From the NCBI GenBank assembly GCA_040394475.1, contig JBEBSD010000090.1:1-22381 (forward strand): a DNA stretch of 22,381 bases, in the 5' to 3' direction. Of this stretch, positions 15,904 to 21,998 are shown in pieces. A program made the position numbers and the translations under genes. Within the stretch, counting starts at the first letter, position 1. Each line of letters begins with the position of its first letter. This DNA comes from JBEBSD01 sp040394475 (GTDB lineage Bacteria > Bacteroidota > Bacteroidia > Cytophagales > Spirosomataceae). The notes beneath the pieces were generated by a model. The model was not told the DNA's origin and did not search any database. It saw only the letters and a list, made by a program, of their open reading frames with translations.

Positions 15904-16890
15904 CTATAGATTGATCCTGTATTTTTTGTCTTCGAGCTTGACACTTTGTACGTTCAGCAACCGGGTTAACATCGCAATCACGTCATCGGCCGTTTCTGCC
16001 GGAAAATTCCCGGACAACGTACGGGCAGCGAGGATTGTATCCGGAATAATGACCTCCACCCCAAATCGTTCCCTGATTTGCCTGGCGACGACGGACAAGG
16101 GGGTACGGTCAAATACAAACCGGTGTTCTTTCCAGGCGAGATGCTGTTCAACTGCTCCCTGCTCCCATTTCTTAAAGGTTCCCTTCCTGTCGATGGTCAC
16201 GATATCACCAGGGAGGATATCCAGCGAAGGCAGGTCGGTTTTCAGGGAGCGGAGCTGCACTTTGCCCTTGGTCAGCACGACCTTGCTTTCTTCCTCGCGG
16301 CTGTAGACGACAAATTCCGTCCCTAACACCCTGACTTCCAGCCGATCGGGAGTTCTGACCAAAAAAGGCCGGTCATCTGCCTCGTGTACCACTGCAAACT
16401 CGGCCTCCCCCCAAAGCCTGGCCTCCCGGTTCGGGTTAATCCGTGTAAAGCGTGGGTACAACAGCCTGGAATTGGCATTCAGGGTAACCTTGCTGCCGTC
16501 AGCCAACGTAAACGAACGGGTACTACCGAACCCGGTTTCATACGTTGTATACAAAATGTTCTCGCGTTGCCACCAACCGGCCGCTAACAACAGCATGGCC
16601 GCAACTGCCACCTTCCGCATCATTGGCCGTCTCCGGGTAGTTGCCAAAACGGGGGTAGCCCCGCAGGATTCTTCCGGTCTTTCCTGCAGGCGGACCAGGA
16701 CCTCCTCCCAATCGGCCGCTAGGTCCGGTACTATCTGGGGATTGGCTTTTTCCCATTCATGCATCACTTCATAGAATGTCTCCTGATGAGCGGTTGCCTT
16801 CAGCCACTCGGATAACAGCCGTTTCTGTGGAGGCGTGGCTTTGCCTTCAAAGTAGGCCCAAAGTATTTTTCGTAAATGAGTTGCGTCCAT
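15904..16890 (-). CDS. FecR-family anti-sigma factor
   Basis: A 328-residue inner-membrane protein when started at ATG 16890 (MDATHLRKILWAYFEGKATP, a typical FecR start). An upstream in-frame ATG at 16914 would add eight residues but lies inside a promoter-like inverted repeat, which argues against it. The cytoplasmic sigma-binding helical domain covers about 1-85. One membrane segment follows (KVAVAAMLLLAAGWW). The periplasmic FecR domain contains GSTRSFTLADGSKVTLNANSRLLYP and VLGTEFVVYS. The C-terminal DUF4974-type domain (FDRTPLSVVARQIRERFGVEV, SGNFPAETADDVIAMLTRLL) is of the kind that contacts the SusC STN domain. It is divergent from the ECF sigma gene and cotranscribed with susC. Confidence 0.93.
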   Translation of the reverse strand: MDATHLRKILWAYFEGKATPPQKRLLSEWLKATAHQETFYEVMHEWEKANPQIVPDLAADWEEVLVRLQERPEESCGATPVLATTRRRPMMRKVAVAAMLLLAAGWWQRENILYTTYETGFGSTRSFTLADGSKVTLNANSRLLYPRFTRINPNREARLWGEAEFAVVHEADDRPFLVRTPDRLEVRVLGTEFVVYSREEESKVVLTKGKVQLRSLKTDLPSLDILPGDIVTIDRKGTFKKWEQGAVEQHLAWKEHRFVFDRTPLSVVARQIRERFGVEVIIPDTILAARTLSGNFPAETADDVIAMLTRLLNVQSVKLEDKKYRINL

Positions 16891-16912
16891 CTGTTTTAAT
16901 TGACTTCGCCCC

Positions 16913-17032
16913 ATAAGATCCCTGAAAACAACTTTACCCTACCCTGCGATCTCTTTTTTTCTGCATTTTTTGAGGTCGCTGCAACTAATTCCGGGACGCG
17001 GGTTAGGGTATATTAGCTCAAAGGGATCTTAT
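16913..17032. promoter_or_regulatory. Symmetrical divergent sigma/FecR promoter region
   Basis: ATAAGATCCCT (16913-16923) has its exact reverse complement at 17022-17032. Inside it, TACCCTA (16935-16941) mirrors TAGGGTA (17004-17010), with near-matching flanks out to 16948 and 16997. Both pairs share one centre, near 16972/16973. Read outward, each side therefore has TAGGGTA, 11 bases, then AGGGATCTTAT. This looks like the same promoter or binding elements placed in both directions, fitting autoregulation of the sigma factor and its anti-sigma operon. Confidence 0.55.
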
Positions 17033-17073
17033 ACCAACAAAACCAACAGCATCAGGCAACCATTATCAGCTCC

Positions 17074-17727
17074 ATGTCAAAAGACATTTATTTCTTGCCG
17101 GAAAAAATTGACCCCGCCCGGGGTAGTAAGGAGCTTGACCAGAAGACCGATTATCAGGCGGATAAAGAGCTTTTTATAAAAAAGGCCTTTGAAGATGACC
17201 CGAAAAAGGGGCTGGAATTACTTTTCCGCGAGTACTATGCCCCCCTGTGCAGCCATGCCGTACGGTTTGTTTATTCGCAGGAAATTGCCCGGGATCTGGT
17301 AAGCGACCTGTTTTGTGCATTTTATCACAAGGCCCTTTACACAAAAATTGACAGCTCCTACCGCGCCTACCTCTACCGGTGCGTCCGGAACGATGCGCTG
17401 AAATACCTGCAACGTGAGGCCGGGCGTTATGCCGAGTCTTCAGGCCCGTACCCACTCAACAGGCAAACCGAAACGGTGACCCCGGAAGACCTGCTCCGCT
17501 ACGAAGAGCTGGCCGAAAAAATAGAAACGGTAGTCAAAAGCCTGCCTCCACAAAGTCAGAAAGTATTTCTCATGAACCGGTACCAGGGAAAAAAGTACCA
17601 GGAGATCTCATCAGAACTGCAAATTTCCACTAAAACGGTGGAAGCACATATGACCAAAGCCTTGTCAATACTGCGGAAAGCCCTGCAAACAGACTGGCTT
17701 CTGTTAGTACTTGCGCTACTGGATTGA
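17074..17727 (+). CDS. ECF-type RNA polymerase sigma factor (FecI-like, Bacteroidota)
   Basis: A 217-residue sigma-70 family protein. Region 2 covers about 49-115 (LFREYYAPLCSHAVRF, ARDLVSDLFCAFY, SYRAYLYRCVRNDALKYL) and region 4 about 145-203, with the helix-turn-helix YQEISSELQISTKTVEAH. There is no region 3, as usual for ECF factors, and an N-terminal extension of about 30 residues. The hydrophobic C-terminal tail (WLLLVLALL) is common in SusCD-associated sigma factors. It is divergent from the FecR-SusC-SusD-EEP operon and should switch it on when SusC and FecR signal substrate. The symmetric intergenic repeat suggests it also drives its own gene. Confidence 0.93.
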   Translation: MSKDIYFLPEKIDPARGSKELDQKTDYQADKELFIKKAFEDDPKKGLELLFREYYAPLCSHAVRFVYSQEIARDLVSDLFCAFYHKALYTKIDSSYRAYLYRCVRNDALKYLQREAGRYAESSGPYPLNRQTETVTPEDLLRYEELAEKIETVVKSLPPQSQKVFLMNRYQGKKYQEISSELQISTKTVEAHMTKALSILRKALQTDWLLLVLALLD

Positions 17728-17735
17728 TTCCCCTG

Positions 17736-19442
17736 TCAGGCCGTCAAAAAAAAGCGGCATTTGACCATGAGAAAACTTGTCCAAAAGGATTTTCTATTTA
17801 CTTTTGCAGTCCCAATGCAAATTGGGACAAGCCCAGGTGGCGGAATTGGTAGACGCGCTGGTCTCAAACACCTGTGGCCGCAAGGCCGTGCCGGTTCGAC
17901 TCCGGCCCTGGGTACCAACCGGAACTTTGATGAATTTTCATCGGAAGTTCCGGTTTTTTTGTGAGGTAAAGTGCTGTTAATGTTGTAGATAAGCGCGGCG
18001 ACTTCGTTGATTCTTCCGGTTCGACAATTGTTTTCTGAAAATACGAGTTTTTCGGGGTAGATCGAACCGATGATTTCGCGCTTTCTATTTATATCGGCTT
18101 TTTGATAGATTTCGTCTAGGTTTGAGAGGATTGAAATAGCCCTTTCCACCTTGGAATCAAGATCGAGCGTATGCTGACGCTGGTTTGTAGCCTCAATTAA
18201 CCTTGCTTCCAGCTTCAACAGTTGATCTTCTGCCTCACTTTTAATGATTTTGTAATCTTTAGCGTCCAAAACAGAGGATAACAGTAATTCCCGGGCTTTT
18301 GTTAACCTCTCGTTCTGCTTTTGAATTTCCTCTAAAACGCGCTTCTTTTCTTTTTGCTGGCTTCTTATCTGATCGGAGAACTCATTAACAACCAATTCCG
18401 TGAAAAGGCTAACCGTGGCTTTCCTGGGTTTGAATTTTTGAAGCTCCCGGACAAACACCTCATTAACTACCGGAGCGGGGTGGCGAACACCGCAGGAGGC
18501 ACGACAGTGATAGTAGGCATAACGAGCGCTTCTTCCCTTGGATTCGCTCGCAGTCAGAACTTTCCCGCATTTGGGACATTTTAAGAATCCCCTAAGCTCA
18601 AAGGCGGCATTAGAAAGCTCTCTTATATTGGGACGCTGCCGTTTTCGTTTTCCGTCAATTGCATCCTGAATGTCATAGAACAGCTTTTCGGTTATCATGG
18701 CTTCGTGTTGTCCATCTATCAGCCTGGCCTTTTCATCCCGATAGCTTTTGAGCTCAATTTTCCCAAAATACACTGGGTTTTCAAGCGCCCTCCAAAAAGT
18801 GGTTTTTCCGCATTTCAAGCCTTTTCGGGCTGCCCGCTTGTAAACCTCTTCAACGGTATAGATCCCGGTAGCGACTTCTTCAAAAGCCTGTTTGAGCAAA
18901 CGCGCTTGTGGTTGGTCGATGGCAATATACTTTCTTCCCGATTCGGAGATCCGGTTGATGTACCCTATCGGAGCAACCCCCATGTATCTCCCTTCTTTCT
19001 GGGCACGTCTCATGCCAGCGATCGTATTGAGGGCACGCCTGTCATTTTCTACTTCCGGTGCGGCCAGATAGAAGGCCAACATCATTTTATTTTCAGGGAC
19101 AGAGAGGTCAAGCGGCTGCTCAATGGCCTGTGGTTCGGCCCCCAATTTTCTCAAAACCCCAATCATATGATAGGCATCGCCTGCATTCCGGCTAAACCGG
19201 TCCCATTTGGTAAACAGAACCAGGTCTACCCTGCCTTTTGCTTTTTTGAGATCGCTAAGAAGCCCGGCCCATGCAGGTCGTTCAAAAGTTTTGGCCGAAT
19301 GGTCTTCATAAATAACCTTGCTGACCGAGATCCGGTTGATTTCACAGTATTTGCGGAGCATTTCCTCCTGTCCACGTTGGGAGTAACCTTTATCAGCCTG
19401 CTCGTCAGTGCTGACCCTGACGTATAGATATGCAATCTTCAT
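17736..19442 (-). CDS. Large serine recombinase whose frame runs through tRNA-Leu
   Basis: A 568-residue resolvase/invertase-type recombinase started at ATG 19442, where MKIAYLYVRVSTDEQ begins; the catalytic serine is residue 11 and the supporting arginines are in KWDRFSRN. A recombinase domain follows (GVAPIGYINR onward), then a zinc ribbon (CPKCGKVL with a later HCRASCG) and a coiled coil at about 350-425. The conserved body seems to end near INEVAALIYNIN. From about residue 494 the frame reads the tRNA terminator hairpin, and from about 509 to 537 the complement of the tRNA itself, then its promoter, to a stop at 17736. So about 75 residues are encoded by DNA that looks like the host side. 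The true end may depend on the integration event. It is the probable integrase of the element to its right. Confidence 0.88.
   Translation of the reverse strand: MKIAYLYVRVSTDEQADKGYSQRGQEEMLRKYCEINRISVSKVIYEDHSAKTFERPAWAGLLSDLKKAKGRVDLVLFTKWDRFSRNAGDAYHMIGVLRKLGAEPQAIEQPLDLSVPENKMMLAFYLAAPEVENDRRALNTIAGMRRAQKEGRYMGVAPIGYINRISESGRKYIAIDQPQARLLKQAFEEVATGIYTVEEVYKRAARKGLKCGKTTFWRALENPVYFGKIELKSYRDEKARLIDGQHEAMITEKLFYDIQDAIDGKRKRQRPNIRELSNAAFELRGFLKCPKCGKVLTASESKGRSARYAYYHCRASCGVRHPAPVVNEVFVRELQKFKPRKATVSLFTELVVNEFSDQIRSQQKEKKRVLEEIQKQNERLTKARELLLSSVLDAKDYKIIKSEAEDQLLKLEARLIEATNQRQHTLDLDSKVERAISILSNLDEIYQKADINRKREIIGSIYPEKLVFSENNCRTGRINEVAALIYNINSTLPHKKTGTSDENSSKFRLVPRAGVEPARPCGHRCLRPARLPIPPPGLVPICIGTAKVNRKSFWTSFLMVKCRFFLTA
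17777..17806 (+). promoter_or_regulatory. Bacteroidota-type promoter of tRNA-Leu
   Basis: TTG (17777-17779), 19 bases, then TACTTTTG (17799-17806) fits the Bacteroidota housekeeping consensus TTG-N19-TAnnTTTG exactly. Transcription would start near 17813, within the leader hairpin and some 18 bases before the tRNA. Confidence 0.75.
17810..17827 (+). other. Leader hairpin with GCAA tetraloop before tRNA
   Basis: TCCCAAT (17810-17816), GCAA, ATTGGGA (17821-17827) form a perfect 7-bp stem closed by a GNRA-type tetraloop, ending three bases before the first base of the mature tRNA. It would lie in the pre-tRNA leader near the RNase P cut or, as DNA, in the initially transcribed region. It may also belong to the recombinase attachment region. 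Confidence 0.6.
17831..17917 (+). tRNA. tRNA-Leu (anticodon CAA)
   Basis: A complete class II tRNA of 87 bases with encoded CCA. The acceptor arm is GCCCAGG paired with CCTGGGT (one G-T pair at the end) and the discriminator is A. The anticodon loop CTCAAAC (17863-17869) gives anticodon CAA. The long variable arm GGCC-GCAA-GGCC is typical of leucine tRNAs, and the T arm is GCCGG-TTCGACT-CCGGC. The second base pair of the anticodon stem is a T-T mismatch. It lies antisense inside the open frame of the serine recombinase, marking the probable integration site. Confidence 0.95.
17917..17960 (+). terminator. Intrinsic terminator of tRNA-Leu
   Basis: AACCGGAACTT (17917-17927) pairs with AAGTTCCGGTT (17945-17955), and an inner GATGA/TCATC stem extends it. 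A run of seven T (17954-17960) follows. The terminator appears intact, so the tRNA still ends normally despite the adjacent element. The recombinase frame is read across it on the other strand. Confidence 0.85.
17918..17980. other. Probable left attachment region (attL) of the integrated element
   Basis: Host-type DNA (tRNA-Leu and its terminator) meets more AT-rich element DNA here, inside the end of the recombinase frame. The exact crossover cannot be placed because the other junction is outside the window. A site within or just past the terminator hairpin best explains an intact tRNA beside a recombinase whose last residues are host-derived. Confidence 0.4.
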
Positions 19443-19629
19443 GATGTTTTCCGGTTGTTGATTCGACAGGGGCAAGCCCTGTCATGCATTGACTAATTAC
19501 GATATTAATCAATTTTTGGGAGAATTCCAATATTTGTTCAGCTTGTTGAGTTGTAAGCTCAATCCCTTCTTCTTTGTATAGTTCAATGACCCTTTGAACC
19601 GGGAATGCCTTTTTTCCAGTCTCCTCCAT
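19405..19629 (-). CDS. Small protein encoded with the recombinase
   Basis: A 74-residue protein started at ATG 19629; a TTG eight codons upstream is possible. It reads as a short helical protein: VQRVIELYKEEGIELTTQQAEQILEFSQKLINIVI resembles the small hypothetical proteins often found next to serine recombinases in Bacteroidota. Its last 38 bases overlap the start of the recombinase gene in another frame, which implies coupled translation. It may be an accessory factor such as a directionality factor or a regulator of the recombinase. No domain function is established from the sequence. Confidence 0.65.
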   Translation of the reverse strand: MEETGKKAFPVQRVIELYKEEGIELTTQQAEQILEFSQKLINIVISQCMTGLAPVESTTGKHHEDCISIRQGQH

Positions 19630-19653
19630 ACCCGTCTTGCTGCTTAAGTTCAA

Positions 19654-19844
19654 GCAGCAAACCTAGAGATCGCCAATTTTTTTTTATTCCTGTTATTCTT
19701 TCCGGAATAAAAAGGAACTTTTTAAAGTGATGTAGTAATTACTCTGGCTACGCATGTGCGCATTTAATACTTTGAAAAGAAGTATCCCTCGGGAGTGATC
19801 GTCCGAAGTATGGGATATAAATGGATAGAGCTAATACATTATAG
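19654..19844. other. Intergenic gap with weak hairpins
   Basis: This gap lies between the AbiEii-like stop and the small recombinase-partner gene. It holds two imperfect inverted repeats: TTATTC/GAATAA around TTTCCG (about 19698-19715) and TATCCC/GGGATA (19783-19788 with 19812-19817, with inner TCGG/CCGA). Read on the minus strand, the second is followed by CTTCTTTT and could be a weak terminator for the toxin-antitoxin pair. No gene is supported. Confidence 0.35.
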
Positions 19845-20525
19845 TCAGAGGCGTCTACCCCTTTTTTGCCTGGTTTGCTCTTTTGGCTGATCCTGTTCAA
19901 AGACTGACCAATGATTTTTGAGCACTGCATTTCTAAGGCGATCGTTGATTATTGCCCAGTCTAATTTGCTTTTTAGCATGGTTACGGGTACGGAGAAATC
20001 AATATCGGCATGGTATAGCAGACCGGAATGAGCCATTTGAGGGGTAGCATTCGGGTATTTCTGACAATATGCTTTAGATAGCAAGCCAAATGGTATTTTC
20101 TCTAACAAGTAATAGACGTCGATGAAATCTTTCAGACGGCTTCCGTTCTGAACAATAGCATGTAATTTCATTGCGCCGATATCCTCTAACGAAAGCATCC
20201 GTATACCATCGATTACTTCCATAGGTTTGAGCAAGGGGTATCGGTGGCTAATAAAATCGACCTTGACCTGATCAATAAAGCCAAACGCCCCGTTTTTTAT
20301 CACCTGGTCATCAGTTAATCCGTATTTTCCTTTCAAGTGCGCCCCTATCGATTCAGCATCAAATTCTTTATCGCTAAACATATCGATGTCAATGGAAATC
20401 CGATGTCCCAATTTTAGTGACAGCGCAGTTCCACCAACAAGGAAAAACGCTTGTAATTTTGTATCCGACATCAGCGCCCGGATCAGATCCAGTGTCCTGG
20501 CTTCGACCGTTTCCGTATGTAACAT
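19845..20525 (-). CDS. AbiEii/AbiGii-type nucleotidyltransferase, toxin-like
   Basis: A 226-residue nucleotidyltransferase-fold protein. The active-site region is clear: FFLVGGTALSLKLGHR followed by SIDIDMFS (Gly-Gly at 31-32, metal-binding Asp46 and Asp48). A KLHAI element and KDFIDVYYLL (about 120-141) are typical of the AbiEii family. AbiEii proteins are toxins of type IV abortive-infection or toxin-antitoxin systems that modify RNA with nucleotides; some family members have other roles. It overlaps the upstream small gene by 43 bases, so the two are translationally coupled as in a two-gene module. It lies inside the putative integrated element, where it could stabilise the element or act against phages. 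Confidence 0.85.
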   Translation of the reverse strand: MLHTETVEARTLDLIRALMSDTKLQAFFLVGGTALSLKLGHRISIDIDMFSDKEFDAESIGAHLKGKYGLTDDQVIKNGAFGFIDQVKVDFISHRYPLLKPMEVIDGIRMLSLEDIGAMKLHAIVQNGSRLKDFIDVYYLLEKIPFGLLSKAYCQKYPNATPQMAHSGLLYHADIDFSVPVTMLKSKLDWAIINDRLRNAVLKNHWSVFEQDQPKEQTRQKRGRRL

Positions 20526-20794
20526 AACATTTCCTCTTTCTCTATTCGGAAGTAGACACTCACTTTTTCGATAGCATAATCGGGCAGAAATACGATTTCA
20601 CTTTTAAGCGCCTTTAAGACCTTCTCTCTACCATAGAAACGGATCAGCTCTTCCCAATGCTCCGGCCCTCCCCGCTCTATAATCCTGGCTATGATCGATT
20701 TGTAAGATGCCTGCCAGTCTATTCGCTCATAATCCATATCCCAGAACCATTTGGGGGCAAGAGTGGGCCTATCGGATATTTTAAAAGCTTCCAT
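20483..20794 (-). CDS. DUF6922-like small protein, probable antitoxin partner
   Basis: A 103-residue protein whose pattern (PKWFWDMDYERIDWQ, IIARIIERGGPEHWEELIRFYG, KVLKALKSEI, LPDYAIEKVS) resembles the DUF6922 proteins commonly encoded before AbiEii-like genes in Bacteroidota. It has no classical winged helix like AbiEi, so it would be a different kind of antitoxin if it is one. It is the first gene of the pair and overlaps the nucleotidyltransferase gene by 43 bases in another frame. Upstream, GACATT and AATGTC (20809-20814 and 20828-20833) form a short inverted repeat that could be an autoregulatory site. The family assignment is from memory of its pattern. Confidence 0.75.
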   Translation of the reverse strand: MEAFKISDRPTLAPKWFWDMDYERIDWQASYKSIIARIIERGGPEHWEELIRFYGREKVLKALKSEIVFLPDYAIEKVSVYFRIEKEEMLCYIRKRSKPGHWI

Positions 20795-20808
20795 AGTATT
20801 AAAGATAT

Positions 20809-20833
20809 GACATTATGTTTTAAAGAAAATGTC
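20809..20833. promoter_or_regulatory. Inverted repeat upstream of antitoxin gene
   Basis: GACATT (20809-20814) and AATGTC (20828-20833) are reverse complements 13 bases apart, 15 bp upstream of the DUF6922-like start. Toxin-antitoxin operons are often repressed by their own products at such sites, but the arms are short and the region is AT-rich. Confidence 0.25.
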
Positions 20834-20908
20834 TTTTAGCAGCTAAATTTTATATTTATAACATAAAACGAAGAAATTATATTCATAATTGATTATTTTT
20901 AATTCATA

Positions 20909-20956
20909 TTCTTTTAAAGGAGGGGGTTTATCTTCTTTTAAAGGAGGGGGTTTATC
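20909..20956. repeat. Perfect 24-bp tandem duplication
   Basis: The units 20909-20932 and 20933-20956 are identical over all 24 bases, with core CTTTTAAAGGAGGGGGTTTA. A palindrome CCTGG-T-CCAGG (20957-20967) follows at once. The repeat ends 34 bp upstream of the ATG at 20991. Read on the minus strand it encodes the PPPLKE-type repeat often seen in spurious frames of Bacteroidota intergenic DNA. A role as a paired binding site for a regulator of the gene at 20991 is possible. Confidence 0.8.
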
Positions 20957-20990
20957 CCTGGTCCAGGTGTGAAACGAAACGAAGAAAAAG

Positions 20991-21875
20991 ATGAACCTGC
21001 ATTCAAATTTACAATATCCCTTGCTCAAATACCTGTCAGAGGAGTTGACAGGTAGCTTTTATGCCAACGAGCTGACTTTTTTAAACCGATTACTGATCCT
21101 ATATCACAACCGGTATATTTTTTCAATAGGTGATGATCATTGCCGGTTTCTTGAAGAGCTCACAGAAGATTTAAAGCAGCCGGTTAAGCTCTGGACTATT
21201 CCTACTTATAAGCGCGAGCAGATCAACCTGATGCGGGCCCGGTTCAGCTACCTTCTCTCTGACAACCACTTCATTATCGAAAAACTTATCTCCCGGCCCG
21301 ACTATAGTTCTTTTGAAGCCAAGAAGCAAACGATCGTGGAAATCTACCAATGGCTGGATAGCCTACCGCATGGACAAAACTATCCCGTTAACGTAGTCCT
21401 CTGGAAAAAGGACATGGAGGCAAACCTGGGGCATTTGTTGGAAAGCCCGGCTCGATCCAGTAAAAATATAACTCCAAAAAAGCTACCCTTCCCCCATTTC
21501 TACCATATCCTAGAGGGGAAAGATGAAGAGGCAAAGAAAGCAAAATTCCAAAAACTGATCAGGATTCTTTCGGAGCAGCAATGGCTCTCTGAATCCGAAA
21601 GAGCAGGAGTTTATCAGTTCCGAAAGAGCGGAAGCGGTTCCAGGTTACTGCTGGGGGCGCTCTATTTCTGCTTAAACCGGCAAGGCCATATTGCCAAAGA
21701 GCTTAACGCCCCACCGGTAGCAGCGCTCTTTAACACTTGGCTCAAACATGACATCTCCCCGGAATCTTTTGAGAAAATTTTCCAAACCGAACAACAGGAT
21801 ACATTCCTATGTTCTCCCGGTCACACACGTTACAAATACGTTCAGGATTGCAATCTACTGATCCGGGATCTTTAG
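20991..21875 (+). CDS. Hypothetical protein of the integrated element
   Basis: A 294-residue protein I do not recognise. The start ATG at 20991 is preceded by an A-rich GAAGAAAAAG, a typical Bacteroidota ribosome site. It has no signal peptide or membrane segment. It is mostly helical, with an N-terminal part rich in leucine and aromatic residues (YPLLKYLSEEL, FLNRLLILYHNRY), a basic loop at about 150-165, and a C-terminal part (FQKLIRILSEQQWL, LLLGALYFCLNRQGHIA, VAALFNTWLKHDISPESFEKIF) that reads like a small all-alpha domain. Mobile elements of Bacteroidota often carry C-terminal regions of this style in unannotated proteins. Codon use looks like its element neighbours. Function is unknown. 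Confidence 0.7.
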   Translation: MNLHSNLQYPLLKYLSEELTGSFYANELTFLNRLLILYHNRYIFSIGDDHCRFLEELTEDLKQPVKLWTIPTYKREQINLMRARFSYLLSDNHFIIEKLISRPDYSSFEAKKQTIVEIYQWLDSLPHGQNYPVNVVLWKKDMEANLGHLLESPARSSKNITPKKLPFPHFYHILEGKDEEAKKAKFQKLIRILSEQQWLSESERAGVYQFRKSGSGSRLLLGALYFCLNRQGHIAKELNAPPVAALFNTWLKHDISPESFEKIFQTEQQDTFLCSPGHTRYKYVQDCNLLIRDL

Positions 21876-21998
21876 CGCCGGAAAAGAGCGGAAATTTCCA
21901 ATAATATTCTTTTTATTCCCGTCGGAAGAGCAGGAACGCTAAAGCTTAAACGACCGGCGAGCTTTGGGCTATGTTTCACCTTAAAAGCTCGTTTTACA
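21876..21998. other. Short gap with repeated purine-rich motif
   Basis: This gap holds GGAAAAGAGCGGAA (21880-21893) and GGAAGAGCAGGAA (21924-21936). They resemble CGAAAGAGCAGGAG (21597-21610) and CGAAAGAGCGGAAG (21621-21634) inside the preceding gene. AGCTTT and AAAAGCT (around 21960 and 21983) form a weak inverted repeat before the next start codon. No terminator is convincing. Confidence 0.3.

Noticed and set aside
17743..17765. GTCAAA/TTTGAC inverted repeat after the sigma gene as a terminator
   Set aside because: Stem of only six weak pairs and no T-run; not convincing.
17831..17917. Disruption of tRNA-Leu by the integrated element
   Set aside because: All arms, the CCA end, the promoter and the terminator are intact.
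18705..19427. 240-residue plus-strand frame
   Set aside because: Antisense shadow of the serine recombinase catalytic domain.
20843..21028. 61-residue minus-strand frame with a PPPLKE repeat
   Set aside because: The repeat comes from the 24-bp tandem duplication; the rest is AT-rich intergenic DNA with no domain.
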